Source: Acidobacteriota bacterium (GTDB lineage Bacteria > Acidobacteriota > Thermoanaerobaculia > Multivoradales > Multivoraceae). Taken from it: a stretch of 64,000 bases of DNA. The DNA lies in contig JAPOXA010000187.1 of NCBI GenBank assembly GCA_026707325.1, positions 1-64,000 of the forward strand, read 5' to 3'. The first letter of the stretch is position 1; every line of letters starts with the position of its first letter. The notes under the pieces are model-generated. The model saw only the letters and a program-made list of their open reading frames with translations, made no database searches and was not told where the DNA came from. Below, piece by piece: positions 43,390 through 52,909 of this stretch. The translations under genes were made by a program, and so were the position numbers.

Positions 43390-45663
43390 CTACCGCTGCG
43401 CCTCGGACTGGGGCAATTCGGACTGGGGTAGTTCAATGGTGAAGGTCGTGCCGTGAGGCTCGTTGTCCTCGACCCGGATCGAGCCGTTGTGGTCGCTGAC
43501 GATGCGCTGGACGATGGCCAGGCCCAGCCCCGAACCCCGTCCCTTGGTCGAAAAGTAGGGCAGGAAGAGTTTCTCGCGGGCCCCCTTCGGCACACCGCTG
43601 CCCGTGTCCCTGACCGAGAGGTCGAGGACCCCGTTGCTGCGGCCGGCCCGGACCGTCACCTGGCCGGGTGGGTTGGTGGCGGCGATGGCGTTGTCCAGCA
43701 GGTTGACCAGGGCGGAGCGCATCTGGTCGGCGTCGAGCTTGGCGTGGAGACCCTCCTTGCCGGTCTCGATGCGCGCCTCGACCTCGACTCCGGGTTTCAG
43801 CTCGCGGTAGAGGTCGACCGTTTCGCTGATGAGCTTCGCCATGTCGACATCGCGGGGCTGGGGGCGCCGCATGCGGGCGTAGCGCGCGAACTGGTCCACG
43901 AGGTTCTGCATGTTGCCGACCTCGCGGACGACGATCTGCGCTCCCTCCTCGACCGCGGCGCCGAGGCTCGCGTCGTTGCTCTGCGCCTTGCGCAGCAGTC
44001 GCTCCGCGGCCAGCTTGATCGGAGTCAGCGGGTTCTTGATCTCGTGGGCGATCCGGCGCGCGGCTTCCGTCCAGGTGGCGGCCTTCTGGGCGTCGAGCAG
44101 CGCGGTCAGATCCTCGATCACGAGGACGTGGCCGAGCAGCTCGAAGCCGCCGCTGCCGTCCGGCGCGCGCAACGGGCTGGTCTTGACCTCGAGAGTCTTC
44201 CAGTCGTCCCTGCCGCCGAGGCTGACTTCGCGGCGGGCCGGGGTCGCCCCCGAGCGCCGCAGGCCGGTCGCCCCCCGGACCGTCGAATCCGGCAGATCGG
44301 CGAACACGGCCTCGACGCCCTTGTCCGGGAGCAGTTCGCTCAGGGCCTCGGGCGGCGCGCCGGCGAGCGAAACGTGCGATGGAAGCCCCAGCATCTCCAC
44401 CGCGGCACGGTTGCACGTCAGGATACGGCCGTCACGATCGAGCGAGAGCACGCCGGCCGGCCCGCTCTCCAGCACCGCTTCGATGCGGGCGCGCTCGGCG
44501 TCCAGGCGGCGGTTCGTCGCCACCAGGTCCCGGTTCGATTCCTGCAGCGCGTCGGTCATCCGGTTGAAGGAGTCGACCAGGATCTGGACCTCGTCGTCGG
44601 CGGCTGCCTCGACCCGGTGTTCCAGGTCGCCGCCGGCGATGCGCCGGGTGCCGTCCGCCAGCGCTTCGATCGGGCCGGTGACCCGGCCGGCGAGGTAGAG
44701 ACCGACCCAGCAGGAGACGAGCAGAATGCACAGGGTCACGGTCAGGAAGAGGAGCCAGTACGCGGCCCGGATCTCGTCGCGTTGGGCGTGCAGTTGCCGC
44801 CGGGACTGGTAGGCGGCGATCAGGGTCTCCGTGCTGCCGGCGAGCTCGGCATCGAGCAGCCTGCCGGCGACGGCCACCGTGGTCTCGGCGCCGCCTTCCC
44901 GGGCCGCCGCGGCGAGGATGAGTCGCGCCTCGCTGCCGGACACTTCGCCGATGGCCCGGGCGGCGCCGGTGCGGACCGCTTCGAGCAGCATGCCGCGGGT
45001 CGGCTCGGGTACCTCGGAAAGAGCCTGGGGATTCACTGTGGCCTGGAGGAAGGTGGTGTCCCGGTAGACCGCCAGGTAGTCGAGGTCGGCTTCGGAACGG
45101 GCCTCGCCGAGCGCCCCCAGCAGCCGGCCGCGCCCGCGCGGACTATCCAGGTCCAGGCTCCCGGTGTCGGTGAGAAAGCGTTCGGCGTCGCGCAGCAATT
45201 CGTCCTGCCGGGTTGAGGTCAGGGCCTGGGAGATCTGGTTGGCCGGTTCCAGCAGGTCGTCGATGTCGGTCCGGAACATGCGGTCGATCGAGCCCTGGAG
45301 CAGTTCCGTGGCGTAGGCGAACAGGACGAGTCCGGGGATCAGCGACAGGCCGATGTAGGTGAGGATCAGCTTCGTCCGGAACTTGGCGCCCAGACGCTGG
45401 CGCCGGCGCTCGATCCACAGCTTGGTCAGGTTTCGGACGAGCACGAAGGCGACGACCAGGATCAGCACCACGTTCAGATTGCGCAGCGCGAACAGCAGGA
45501 TGCTGTTGTTGAGCACCGTGGGGTCGATCTCGCGGCCGCGCTGGAGCGCGTAGTAGCCCGCAGTCGGTACGGCGAGGGAGAGCGCCAGGAGCCAGACCAG
45601 GAAGCGGTTGGTCTTGATGAGTTCGCGCAGGGGCGGGCGGCTCGCGGTCAGGCGTTGGATCAC
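43390..45663 (-). CDS. NtrY-like sensor histidine kinase
   Basis: A 757-residue membrane kinase. Three or four N-terminal helices surround a periplasmic region; a HAMP domain (about 310-365: VTGPIEALADGTRRIAGGDLEHRV) and a PAS-like segment (ILTCNRAAVEMLGL) follow. The HisKA H-box is RRIAHEIKNPLTPIK and the HATPase boxes include LVNLLDNAIAAT and GRGSGLGLAIVQRIV. It starts at a GTG overlapping the DUF4390 stop. With its NtrX-like neighbour it forms a two-component pair, probably for nitrogen or envelope/redox status. Confidence 0.92.
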   Translation of the reverse strand: MIQRLTASRPPLRELIKTNRFLVWLLALSLAVPTAGYYALQRGREIDPTVLNNSILLFALRNLNVVLILVVAFVLVRNLTKLWIERRRQRLGAKFRTKLILTYIGLSLIPGLVLFAYATELLQGSIDRMFRTDIDDLLEPANQISQALTSTRQDELLRDAERFLTDTGSLDLDSPRGRGRLLGALGEARSEADLDYLAVYRDTTFLQATVNPQALSEVPEPTRGMLLEAVRTGAARAIGEVSGSEARLILAAAAREGGAETTVAVAGRLLDAELAGSTETLIAAYQSRRQLHAQRDEIRAAYWLLFLTVTLCILLVSCWVGLYLAGRVTGPIEALADGTRRIAGGDLEHRVEAAADDEVQILVDSFNRMTDALQESNRDLVATNRRLDAERARIEAVLESGPAGVLSLDRDGRILTCNRAAVEMLGLPSHVSLAGAPPEALSELLPDKGVEAVFADLPDSTVRGATGLRRSGATPARREVSLGGRDDWKTLEVKTSPLRAPDGSGGFELLGHVLVIEDLTALLDAQKAATWTEAARRIAHEIKNPLTPIKLAAERLLRKAQSNDASLGAAVEEGAQIVVREVGNMQNLVDQFARYARMRRPQPRDVDMAKLISETVDLYRELKPGVEVEARIETGKEGLHAKLDADQMRSALVNLLDNAIAATNPPGQVTVRAGRSNGVLDLSVRDTGSGVPKGAREKLFLPYFSTKGRGSGLGLAIVQRIVSDHNGSIRVEDNEPHGTTFTIELPQSELPQSEAQR

Positions 45664-46274
45664 TCGGCCTCCCCGCTGCCGATCCGGCGCTGGGCGGACT
45701 GGAAGGGCGTCGTCTGGGCCCAGGCGGTGTGGACCCGGTCCGGAATCAGGCCGAGCCGGGTTCGGGTCCGGACTTCGGCGCGCACTCGCAGCACGAGTCG
45801 CCCCGGCGGTTCATCGACGAGCTCTACCGACGGCAGTTGCTCGAAGGTCGTCAGCGCTCGCTCCAGGTCCTCCGGCGAGATCACGACCCGGCTGGCGTAG
45901 AGCTCCCCGTCGCGCTTGAAGTTGACGAGGTACTCCCGGGTGAGGGCGTTGTACATCGCCACGACCTGCAACCGGGTGGCGACGACGGCCTTGTCGAACC
46001 AGCGCCGCCTGATCCGCCGGACCTGGATGTCGTAGGTGAAGCCGGTCGGCAGTCCGCTCTCGATCTTCTCCCAGGTGCGTTCGTCAAGCGCCCGGTCCAG
46101 GCGGAAGCTGACCAGCAGCACCGGACCCTCGCGCACGGCGGAGAGTGCGGTGATGGCGGCTTTGGCGGACCGGCCGGAGGCTTCTCGCGGAGGCTGTGCC
46201 GCGAGTGCGTCGCCGCCCAGAACGCTCGACAGGCTGAGCGCGCAGATCAGCCGTCCCGCCCGCGGGACTCTCAT
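45660..46274 (-). CDS. DUF4390-type exported protein
   Basis: A 204-residue protein with a signal peptide (LICALSLSSVLGGDALA). The middle reads LLVSFRLDRALDERTWEKIESGLPTGFTYDIQVRR, the opening of DUF4390 proteins, which sit beside NtrY-like kinases in many genomes. A beta-rich C-terminus follows. Function is unknown; co-transcription with the kinase suggests it modulates or senses for it. Confidence 0.8.
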   Translation of the reverse strand: MRVPRAGRLICALSLSSVLGGDALAAQPPREASGRSAKAAITALSAVREGPVLLVSFRLDRALDERTWEKIESGLPTGFTYDIQVRRIRRRWFDKAVVATRLQVVAMYNALTREYLVNFKRDGELYASRVVISPEDLERALTTFEQLPSVELVDEPPGRLVLRVRAEVRTRTRLGLIPDRVHTAWAQTTPFQSAQRRIGSGEAE

Positions 46275-46329
46275 GGCGTGACCCTACCAGTCCGCGGCGT
46301 GCCTGCGCCCCGCGGGAGGATCGAGGCGG

Positions 46330-47328
46330 CTACGGGGGCGGACCGGCGAAACCGGGATGCCAGGTCGGCGGCCGGTCGCCGTCGAGCGGGCGATCCGCTT
46401 CCGGCGGCAGTTCGTCGCCGCGCAGCCAGGTCCAGCAGCGCGAGTTGGCGACGAGTTCCCTCAGCAACTCGTAGTGGAGTTGGTGGCCGCCCCGCAGAAC
46501 CTCGAAGTGGCCCCAGATCGGCGCTCCGAGCAGGGTGAAGTCTCCCACCGCGTCGAGCGCCTTGTGCCGAACCGGCTCGTCCGTGAAACGGAGGTCCGTG
46601 TTCACCGCGCCGTGTTCGTCGAAGACGATGCAGTTGTCGACCGACCCGCCCAGCCCCAGTCCGGCTCGCTGCATCTGTTCGACGTCCATCTGCCGGCAGA
46701 AGGTCCGCGCAGGCGCCAGACCGCGCTCAAAGCTGCGCGTGTCGACGTCGATCTGCAACCTCTGGCGTCCCACGGCGCAGCCCTCGAAGTCGATCGTGTA
46801 GTCCAGGCGCAGGCCGGGGTAGGGCGATGCGCGCAGCCACTTGTCGCCGCGGTCGACCTCGATCACCGAAGTGATCGCGAGGATCTGCCGGTTCGCGTTC
46901 TGGGACCTCACTCCCGCAGCCTGCAGCAAGAGCAGGTAGGGCATCGCCGAGCCGTCGAGGATTGGCACCTCGGGGCCGTCCATCTCGACGACCAGGTTGT
47001 CGATGCCGAGGATGTAGACGGCGGCGAGGAGGTGCTCGACGGTGGAGACGGTCACATCGTCGCGACCGAGCGTGGTGGCGAGTTCGAGGGAACTGACGCT
47101 CGTCAGGTCGGCGGGAACCTCCACGTTGCCGGCATCCGCGCGGCGGAAACGGATGCCCGCGCCGGGCGGCGCCGGCAGGATGCGCAGATTCGTCTCCCGG
47201 CCGGTGTGAATGCCCACGCCGGAGATCGCCGTCGGACGCCGGATCGTCTGCTGGAGGAAGAGGCGGTCACGCGTGTCGTTGGACCGTCGCCGGGAGTTCC
47301 GGCCGGATCCGTTGGGGCGCTTTGCCAT
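46330..47328 (-). CDS. lpxC: UDP-3-O-acyl-N-acetylglucosamine deacetylase
   Basis: A 332-residue zinc enzyme for the committed step of lipid A synthesis. SGVGIHTGRETNLRILPAPPG starts the catalytic fold and TVEHLLAAVY gives the first zinc His. DGPEVPILDGSA holds the conserved Asp, and HKALDAVGDFTLLGAPIWGHFEV supplies the second His and Asp. An Arg/Ser-rich N-terminal extension of about 30 residues is unusual. It is divergent from smpB with a 234-bp gap. Confidence 0.95.
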   Translation of the reverse strand: MAKRPNGSGRNSRRRSNDTRDRLFLQQTIRRPTAISGVGIHTGRETNLRILPAPPGAGIRFRRADAGNVEVPADLTSVSSLELATTLGRDDVTVSTVEHLLAAVYILGIDNLVVEMDGPEVPILDGSAMPYLLLLQAAGVRSQNANRQILAITSVIEVDRGDKWLRASPYPGLRLDYTIDFEGCAVGRQRLQIDVDTRSFERGLAPARTFCRQMDVEQMQRAGLGLGGSVDNCIVFDEHGAVNTDLRFTDEPVRHKALDAVGDFTLLGAPIWGHFEVLRGGHQLHYELLRELVANSRCWTWLRGDELPPEADRPLDGDRPPTWHPGFAGPPP

Positions 47329-47443
47329 CGAACAGGTGTTTCAGCACGGATCGTGCCAGCCCGGCGATGGTCTTCGCTCCTTGGCAAGTTCCTTGTTTTT
47401 CGGGGATTTACGTCGGTGTCGGGGACTCGTCGGCGATCCGGTA

Positions 47444-47461
47444 TGTGGCGTTTACGCCACA
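47444..47461. promoter_or_regulatory. Palindrome in the lpxC-smpB divergent gap
   Basis: TGTGGCGT and ACGCCACA are exact complements around a TT centre. It lies about 115 bp upstream of the lpxC ATG and about 100 bp upstream of smpB, where a shared operator could act on both. The rest of the 234-bp gap holds only a possible TAGACT (47518-47523) upstream of smpB. Confidence 0.45.
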
Positions 47462-47517
47462 CCTCTGTGGCGCTTCGGCCGCATCGCGACCGCCTGCGTC
47501 GGGGCGTCCGCGGAGAG

Positions 47518-47523
47518 TAGACT
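47518..47523 (+). promoter_or_regulatory. Possible -10 (TAGACT) for smpB-uvrA
   Basis: TAGACT lies 39 bp upstream of the smpB ATG, with TGCGTC 17 bp further upstream in the -35 position. Weak evidence by itself; it resembles hexamers before other genes of the window. Confidence 0.35.
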
Positions 47524-47562
47524 CACTCGGCAAGATGTACCGAACGCCGGAAACGAACACCG

Positions 47563-48084
47563 ATGGCCAGGCGCAGCAAACAGAAGCAGCGGTCGCTCGC
47601 GGGCGGGAACGCCCTGGCGGTCAATCGGAAGGCGCGGCGGGAGTTTCACGTCCTGGAGCGGCTCGAGGCCGGCATTGAGCTCCTGGGCACCGAGGTCAAG
47701 TCGATCAGGAGCGGCAAGATCCAGCTACGCGACAGCTACGTCGCCTTCCGTGACCACGAGGCCTGGCTGCTGGACGCTCACGTTTCGGCGTACAGCCACG
47801 GGAACCGGGAGAACCACGATCTCGAGCGGCCCAGGCGGCTGCTCCTGAATCGGCGTGAGATCGACCGCCTGTTCGGGCGTACCCGCGACCGGGGCCTGAC
47901 GGTGGTGCCGCTGTCCGTCTATCTGAAGGGCAACCGGATCAAGGTCGAACTGGCCCTGGCCCAGGGCAGGAAACTGCATGACAAGCGGGAGCGGGAACGG
48001 GAGCGGACTCTCGACCGCGAGGCCGGCGAAGTGTTCCGCGGCCGGCGGCGCCTGCGCGCGGACGCGTCAGGGGAAGCGCGGTGA
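47563..48084 (+). CDS. smpB: SsrA-binding protein
   Basis: A 173-residue tmRNA partner for trans-translation. [39 protein letters not shown] is the OB-fold core and [19 protein letters not shown] the tmRNA-binding segment. The C-terminal basic tail ([19 protein letters not shown]) fits. It starts with [16 protein letters not shown]. It overlaps uvrA by 4 bp. No ssrA gene is in the window. Confidence 0.95.
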   Translation: MARRSKQKQRSLAGGNALAVNRKARREFHVLERLEAGIELLGTEVKSIRSGKIQLRDSYVAFRDHEAWLLDAHVSAYSHGNRENHDLERPRRLLLNRREIDRLFGRTRDRGLTVVPLSVYLKGNRIKVELALAQGRKLHDKRERERERTLDREAGEVFRGRRRLRADASGEAR

Positions 48085-50942
48085 GCGGGAAGAAGATCGT
48101 CGTCCGCGGCGCCCGCGAACACAACCTGAAGAACCTGACGGTGGAGATCCCGCGGGATCGGCTGGTCGTCGTCACCGGCGTTTCGGGCTCGGGCAAGTCC
48201 TCCCTCGCCTTCGACACGCTGTTCGCCGAGGGGCAGCGTCGCTACGTCGAGTCCCTTTCCGCCTACGCGCGGCAGTTCCTGCACCAGGTGGAGAAGCCGG
48301 ACGTCGACTCGATCGAGGGACTCTCGCCCGCGATTTCGATCGAGCAGAAATCGGTGTCCCGCAACCCGCGGTCGACGGTGGGGACGGTCACCGAGATCCT
48401 GGACTACCTGCGGTTGCTCTATGCCTCGGTGGGAGTGCCGCACTGCCCCGAGTGCGGCAAGGTGATTCGGCCGCAGACCGTGCAGCAGATGGTCGACCGG
48501 GTGGCGGCCATGCCGGAGGGCACCCGGCTGTTGCTGCTCGCGCCGTACGTGCGGGGCAAGAAGGGCGAGTACCGGCGCCAGCTCGAACAGATGGTCCGCG
48601 AGGGCTTCCTGCGGGCGCGCATCGATGGCGAACTCTGCGAGCTTTCCGGCGACCTCCCCGCTCTCGACAAGAACAGGAAGCACGACATCGAGATCGTGAT
48701 CGACCGTCTCGTCGTCCGGCCGGGCATCGAGCAGCGGCTCGCGGCATCGGTCGAGACCGCGCTCGACGTTGGCCGCGGGTTGCTCGTCGTGGCGCCCCAG
48801 GGGTTGCCCGAGGAGACGATGTCGCAGCACTACGCCTGCGCCGACTGCGGCACCAGCCTGGCCGAGGTCTCGCCGCGGCTGTTCTCGTTCAACAGCCCCT
48901 ACGGTGCGTGCCCCGAGTGCGGCGGCCTGGGTTCGTCGATGGCGGTCGACGAGGAGAGGATCCTGGACGATCCGCGGCGGTCGATCCAGGCCGGCGTGCT
49001 CCGGCCCTTTCCGACGAGTTCGTCTTCCTGGCGGCTCAGGATGCTCCGGACGGTCGCCGCGGAGATGGGCTTCGATCTCTCGACGCCGTGGTGCGAGCTG
49101 TCCGAGGAGGTGCGGCAGGTCGTGCTCTACGGTTCGGGCAGCCGCGAGATCGCCTTCGAGATCAAGGGCCGCCGCTCGTCCTACCAGTGGCGCGGGCGGT
49201 ACGAGGGCGTGGTGCCGATGCTCACTCGCCGCCACGCCGACACGGAGTCTCAGGGCGTTCGCGCGGAGATCGAGAAGTACATGTCGGTGCGCACCTGCGG
49301 CTCGTGCTCGGGCCGCCGGCTCCGTCCCGAAGCGCTGGCGGTCACCGTCGGCGACCGTTCGATCGACGATCTGACCTCGATGCCGATCGGCGACCTCCGG
49401 CGGGTGGTCGGAGCGTTGGGGCTGAGCACGAAGGAACGGCAGATCGCCGGCAAGATCCTGCAGGAGGTGGAGGACCGGCTGACGTTCCTCGATGATGTCG
49501 GTCTCGGTTATCTGCACCTGGACCGGGCCTCGGGAACCCTCTCGGGAGGCGAGAGCCAGCGCATCCGGCTCGCGACGCAGATCGGAAGCAAGCTCCAGGG
49601 AGTGCTCTACGTGCTGGACGAGCCCTCGATCGGCCTGCACCAGCGGGACAACGCGAAGCTGCTCCGGACGCTCAAGGGCATGCGTGACCTCGGCAACTCC
49701 GTGCTCCTGGTCGAACATGACGAGGAGACGATCCGCGAGGCGGACTGGATCGTCGATCTGGGCCCGAGGGCGGGCGAGCACGGCGGCGAGGTGGTCGCCG
49801 AGGGATCGCTCGACAGGGTCGAGAAGGCGAAGGGGTCGTTGACCGCCGCCTACCTCCGCGGCGAAGCGGAGGTGCCGGTGCCCGCCGCGCGGCGGCCGGG
49901 TAACGGCGCTTGGCTGGGCATCAGGGGCGCGCGCCAGAACAACCTGGCCGAGCTCGACGTCGACGTGCCGCTCGGCTGCTTCGTCCTGGTCACCGGGGTC
50001 TCCGGTTCAGGCAAGAGCAGCCTGGTCAACGAGGTGCTGTACAAGGCCCTGGCGCGCCACTTCTACCGCGCCGTCGATCCGGCCGGCGATCACGATCGGA
50101 TCGAGGGGCTCGAGCATCTCGACAAGGTGATCGCCATCGATCAGAGTCCGATCGGTCGCACGCCGCGCTCCAACCCAGCGACCTACACGAACGTCTTCAC
50201 GCCGATCCGCACCCTGATGGCGAAGACGCCGGAAGCGCGGGCCCGCGGCTACAAACCCGGCCGCTTCAGCTTCAACGTCAAGGGCGGCCGCTGCGAAGCC
50301 TGCGCGGGTGACGGGCAGAACAAGATCGAGATGCACTTCCTGCCCGACGTCTACGTCACCTGCGACATCTGCGGCGGTCTGCGCTATGACCGCGAGACCC
50401 TGCAGGTCCGCTACAAGGGCAAGAACATCGCCGACATCCTCGCCATGAGCGTCGAGAACGCCTGCGAGTTCTTCGCCAACGTCCCGGCCATCGACCGTAT
50501 CCTCTCGACGCTGGACGAGGTGGGGCTCGGCTACATCCGCCTCGGCCAGCCGGCGACCACGCTGTCGGGCGGCGAGGCGCAGCGGGTCAAGCTGGCCACC
50601 GAACTGTCGAAGCGGGCGACTGGCCGGAGTCTCTACCTGCTGGACGAGCCGACGACCGGTCTCCACTTCGACGACGTGCGGCGCCTGGTCGGCCTTCTGC
50701 AGCGTCTGGTGGACCGGGGCAACACGGTGCTGGTCGTCGAGCACAACCTCGACGTGATCAAGAACGCGGATTGGATCATCGACCTGGGCCCGGAGGGCGG
50801 CGTCGGTGGCGGCAGGCTGGTGGTGGCCGGTACGCCCGAAGAGGTAGCGGCCTCGCCGGAGAGTCACACTGGGGAGTTCCTGAGCAAGGCGCTGGCGACC
50901 CCGGCACCGGTGCGCGCCACCCAGGAAAGAAAGGCGAGCTGA
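48081..50942 (+). CDS. uvrA: Excinuclease ABC subunit A
   Basis: A 953-residue DNA damage sensor for nucleotide excision repair. Two ABC ATPase halves: Walker [17 protein letters not shown] and [16 protein letters not shown], signatures [12 protein letters not shown] and [12 protein letters not shown]. Three zinc modules are visible (CPEC, CADC/CPEC and CEAC/CDIC pairs). The start is GTG in the smpB stop. Full length and complete. Confidence 0.98.
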   Translation: MSGKKIVVRGAREHNLKNLTVEIPRDRLVVVTGVSGSGKSSLAFDTLFAEGQRRYVESLSAYARQFLHQVEKPDVDSIEGLSPAISIEQKSVSRNPRSTVGTVTEILDYLRLLYASVGVPHCPECGKVIRPQTVQQMVDRVAAMPEGTRLLLLAPYVRGKKGEYRRQLEQMVREGFLRARIDGELCELSGDLPALDKNRKHDIEIVIDRLVVRPGIEQRLAASVETALDVGRGLLVVAPQGLPEETMSQHYACADCGTSLAEVSPRLFSFNSPYGACPECGGLGSSMAVDEERILDDPRRSIQAGVLRPFPTSSSSWRLRMLRTVAAEMGFDLSTPWCELSEEVRQVVLYGSGSREIAFEIKGRRSSYQWRGRYEGVVPMLTRRHADTESQGVRAEIEKYMSVRTCGSCSGRRLRPEALAVTVGDRSIDDLTSMPIGDLRRVVGALGLSTKERQIAGKILQEVEDRLTFLDDVGLGYLHLDRASGTLSGGESQRIRLATQIGSKLQGVLYVLDEPSIGLHQRDNAKLLRTLKGMRDLGNSVLLVEHDEETIREADWIVDLGPRAGEHGGEVVAEGSLDRVEKAKGSLTAAYLRGEAEVPVPAARRPGNGAWLGIRGARQNNLAELDVDVPLGCFVLVTGVSGSGKSSLVNEVLYKALARHFYRAVDPAGDHDRIEGLEHLDKVIAIDQSPIGRTPRSNPATYTNVFTPIRTLMAKTPEARARGYKPGRFSFNVKGGRCEACAGDGQNKIEMHFLPDVYVTCDICGGLRYDRETLQVRYKGKNIADILAMSVENACEFFANVPAIDRILSTLDEVGLGYIRLGQPATTLSGGEAQRVKLATELSKRATGRSLYLLDEPTTGLHFDDVRRLVGLLQRLVDRGNTVLVVEHNLDVIKNADWIIDLGPEGGVGGGRLVVAGTPEEVAASPESHTGEFLSKALATPAPVRATQERKAS

Positions 50943-50944
50943 GC

Positions 50945-52453
50945 GTGGCCGACCGCAGATCCTCCCCCTCCCGGAAGGCGTCCACGGACTTTGCCGGCCG
51001 GCGCCAGCGGCTGCAGCTCGAGACCCTCTACGACCTGGTCGTGGCGCTCCATTCCCACGAATCCGAGCAGGGGCTGCTGGACGACCTCCTGCAGCGCCTC
51101 TGCACCATCGTCGACCCGGCGGCTGCCGCGGCCGTCACGCGCGACCGCTTCGGCGTCGCGCGGTCGGCGTCCACGGTCGGTTTCGGCAGCGATTCCCCGG
51201 CAGCCGAGCTACTGCTTGCCGGACCCTTGTGGGACGACCTCCTGGCCCGGGACGACGTTCTGGCGCGGAGCGGCGGCTCGCTGGCCGGCCGGGAGTTCCA
51301 GTCCCTGCTGGCGGCGCCGCTCAAGTCCCGCGATGCCGTGCTGGGCTTCGTCGCCGTCCTCGACAAGGAGGTCCGCGGCAAGGGCGAACCGGGCTTCAGC
51401 GACGGCGACCGGAGGTTCCTGCGGTCCGTCGCGGCGCTGGCCGGGGTGGCCCTGGACGGCCTGCGCCAGGTGGAGCGGCTGGTCGTCTCGCGGGAACGGC
51501 TGGCGGAGGAGAACAAGCTGCTCAAGGAGCGCCTCGACGATCTGGCGGAGGTCGGCGGCAGGCGGATCGTGGCCCATGCGCCGACGATGCGCCGCATTCT
51601 GGAGATGCTCGACCGGGTGGCGCCGCGGAGCGTGAGCGTCCTGCTACGCGGGGAGAGCGGCACCGGCAAGGAACTGATGGCGGCGTTCCTGCACCAGCGA
51701 TCCGAGCGGACGGGCCCGCTGGTGGCGGTCAACTGCGCCGCGCTTCCGGAGAGCCTGCTGGAGAGCGAGCTGTTCGGCATCGAGGGCGGCGTGGCCACCG
51801 GCGTGAGGGCGCGAATCGGTCGCTTCGAACTGGCGGAAGGGGGTACCCTCTTCCTCGACGAGGTGGCCGACCTCGACGTGGCGCTGCAGGTCAAGCTGCT
51901 GCGCGCCCTCCAGGAGCGCGAGATCGTGCGCGTTGGGGGCCAGCGGCCGATAGCCGTCGACACCCGCGTCATCGCCGCGACCCACCAGCCGCTGGAGCGG
52001 CTGGTCGAGGAAGGCCGGTTTCGCGAGGACCTGTACTACCGCCTGAAGGGAATCAGCGTGGAGCTGCCGCCGCTACGGGAGCGGCGGCGGGACATCCCTC
52101 ATCTGATCCGCCACTTCGCCGAGACGTTCTGCGCCCGGGAGTCGATCGAGCTCGCCCACTTCGACCGGACGGCGCTGAACCTCCTGCTCGCGCACGACTA
52201 TCCCGGCAACGTGCGGGAACTGCAGAACATCGTGGAAGGCGCGGTCTCCCTGGCCGACGGCGTCGTCGACGCGGCCCTGATCCAGTCGCTGATGGGCGGC
52301 GCGGTCGGTCTTCAGAGCCCGGAGCCGCTCGACCTCGAGACGGTCAAGCGGCGTCACGTACGCCGGGTCATCGGGATGACGGGGGGCAACAAGAGCGCCG
52401 CCGCGAGGCTTCTCGGCGTCAACAGGCGCACCCTGACGCGCGGAAGGTACTGA
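50945..52453 (+). CDS. GAF-domain sigma-54-type activator with altered GAFTGA loop
   Basis: A 502-residue protein starting at a GTG two bp after the uvrA stop. An N-terminal GAF domain (about 20-180) is followed by an AAA+ domain (about 200-430) with GESGTGKELMAAFLHQRS and GGTLFLDEVADLD. The loop that contacts sigma-54 reads GGVATGV where GAFTGA is usual. The C-terminal Fis helix (GGNKSAAARLLGVNRRTLTRGRY) ends abruptly. It may still act on AAA+ partners or on a divergent sigma-54 promoter; the next genes carry such a promoter 330 bp downstream. Confidence 0.85.
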   Translation: MADRRSSPSRKASTDFAGRRQRLQLETLYDLVVALHSHESEQGLLDDLLQRLCTIVDPAAAAAVTRDRFGVARSASTVGFGSDSPAAELLLAGPLWDDLLARDDVLARSGGSLAGREFQSLLAAPLKSRDAVLGFVAVLDKEVRGKGEPGFSDGDRRFLRSVAALAGVALDGLRQVERLVVSRERLAEENKLLKERLDDLAEVGGRRIVAHAPTMRRILEMLDRVAPRSVSVLLRGESGTGKELMAAFLHQRSERTGPLVAVNCAALPESLLESELFGIEGGVATGVRARIGRFELAEGGTLFLDEVADLDVALQVKLLRALQEREIVRVGGQRPIAVDTRVIAATHQPLERLVEEGRFREDLYYRLKGISVELPPLRERRRDIPHLIRHFAETFCARESIELAHFDRTALNLLLAHDYPGNVRELQNIVEGAVSLADGVVDAALIQSLMGGAVGLQSPEPLDLETVKRRHVRRVIGMTGGNKSAAARLLGVNRRTLTRGRY

Positions 52454-52489
52454 TCGATCCCCTGTCGGTGCGCCGGCCTGACATCCGAC

Positions 52490-52545
52490 CGCTCGCAGAC
52501 GAGCGCTCGGACTGTGACGCTGGTGGCGCGGGGACGTGCCACCAG
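52490..52545. terminator. Two tandem stem-loops after the activator gene
   Basis: CGCTCG/CAGA/CGAGCG (52490-52505) and CTGGTGGC/10 nt/GCCACCAG (52520-52545) follow the stop by 37 and 67 bp. No T-run is present. They probably end the uvrA-activator transcript and leave the following sigma-54 promoter separate. The second stem shares its GTGGC/GCCAC core with palindromes at 12611 and 47444. Confidence 0.5.
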
Positions 52546-52595
52546 GGTTCTGGTCGGCATCCCGCAGTGGCAATGGGTCATTTTAGCCCACTATA

Positions 52596-52691
52596 GGACA
52601 TATTGCCCCAGATGCATGTGGGACGGGCGTAACGTCTCACCAGAGCCGACTCAAGCCCGAGTAGCACGACTCGGTCGGGACAAATTGCCCC
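52596..52691. promoter_or_regulatory. Direct repeat GGACA-n-ATTGCCCC, possible activator sites
   Basis: GGACATATTGCCCC (52596-52609) and GGACAAATTGCCCC (52678-52691) differ at one base and are 82 bp apart, about 185 and 100 bp upstream of the sigma-54 promoter. That is the usual distance for enhancer-binding sites. The 375-bp gene-free stretch 52454-52828 is also clearly less GC-rich than the coding sequence around it. Confidence 0.5.
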
Positions 52692-52725
52692 GAATCGACC
52701 ATCCGGTCGCGACGGTGCTGCTCGT

Positions 52726-52754
52726 CGCAAACCCGCGTGAAATCTGGGTTTGCG
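52726..52754. promoter_or_regulatory. Perfect 9-bp inverted repeat upstream of sigma-54 promoter
   Basis: CGCAAACCC and GGGTTTGCG flank 11 bp. It ends 26 bp before the -24 element. It may be an operator or a second activator site; no T-run follows. Confidence 0.55.
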
Positions 52755-52780
52755 GGCGGTTTGCCCTCGTATCCCCCCGG

Positions 52781-52797
52781 CTGGCAGGAGACTTGCT
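52781..52797 (+). promoter_or_regulatory. Sigma-54 (RpoN) promoter
   Basis: CTGGCAGGAGACTTGCT matches the -24/-12 consensus YTGGCACGRNNNTTGCW at every fixed position but one. GG and GC are 10 nt apart as required. Predicted transcription starts near 52807, about 22 nt before the first small ORF. An activator-like gene lies directly upstream. Confidence 0.75.
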
Positions 52798-52828
52798 CTT
52801 ACCGAGGGTCACCAACGGGGAGGTCGAC

Positions 52829-52909
52829 ATGATGCCAGTAGTGGTGCGAGTCGCCGTCGACGGCCGGGATCTCTCTGATGGGCGCCAGCAACGGGGAGGT
52901 CGAACATGA
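52829..52909 (+). CDS. Short upstream ORF (26 residues), possible leader peptide
   Basis: ATGATG with an ideal GGGGAGGT ribosome site 6 nt upstream opens 26 codons (MMPVVVRVAVDGRDLSDGRQ...). Its stop overlaps the ATG of the next ORF (ATGA). A near-exact copy of its own initiation region lies at its 3' end and serves the next ORF. It may be a coupling leader for the 62-residue membrane protein rather than a functional peptide. Confidence 0.5.
   Translation: MMPVVVRVAVDGRDLSDGRQQRGGRT

Noticed and set aside
52514..52828. Extension of the 26-codon ORF upstream to an ATG-like start at 52514
   Set aside because: It would run through terminator stems, activator repeats and the sigma-54 promoter and has no ribosome site; the ATG at 52829 has an ideal one.
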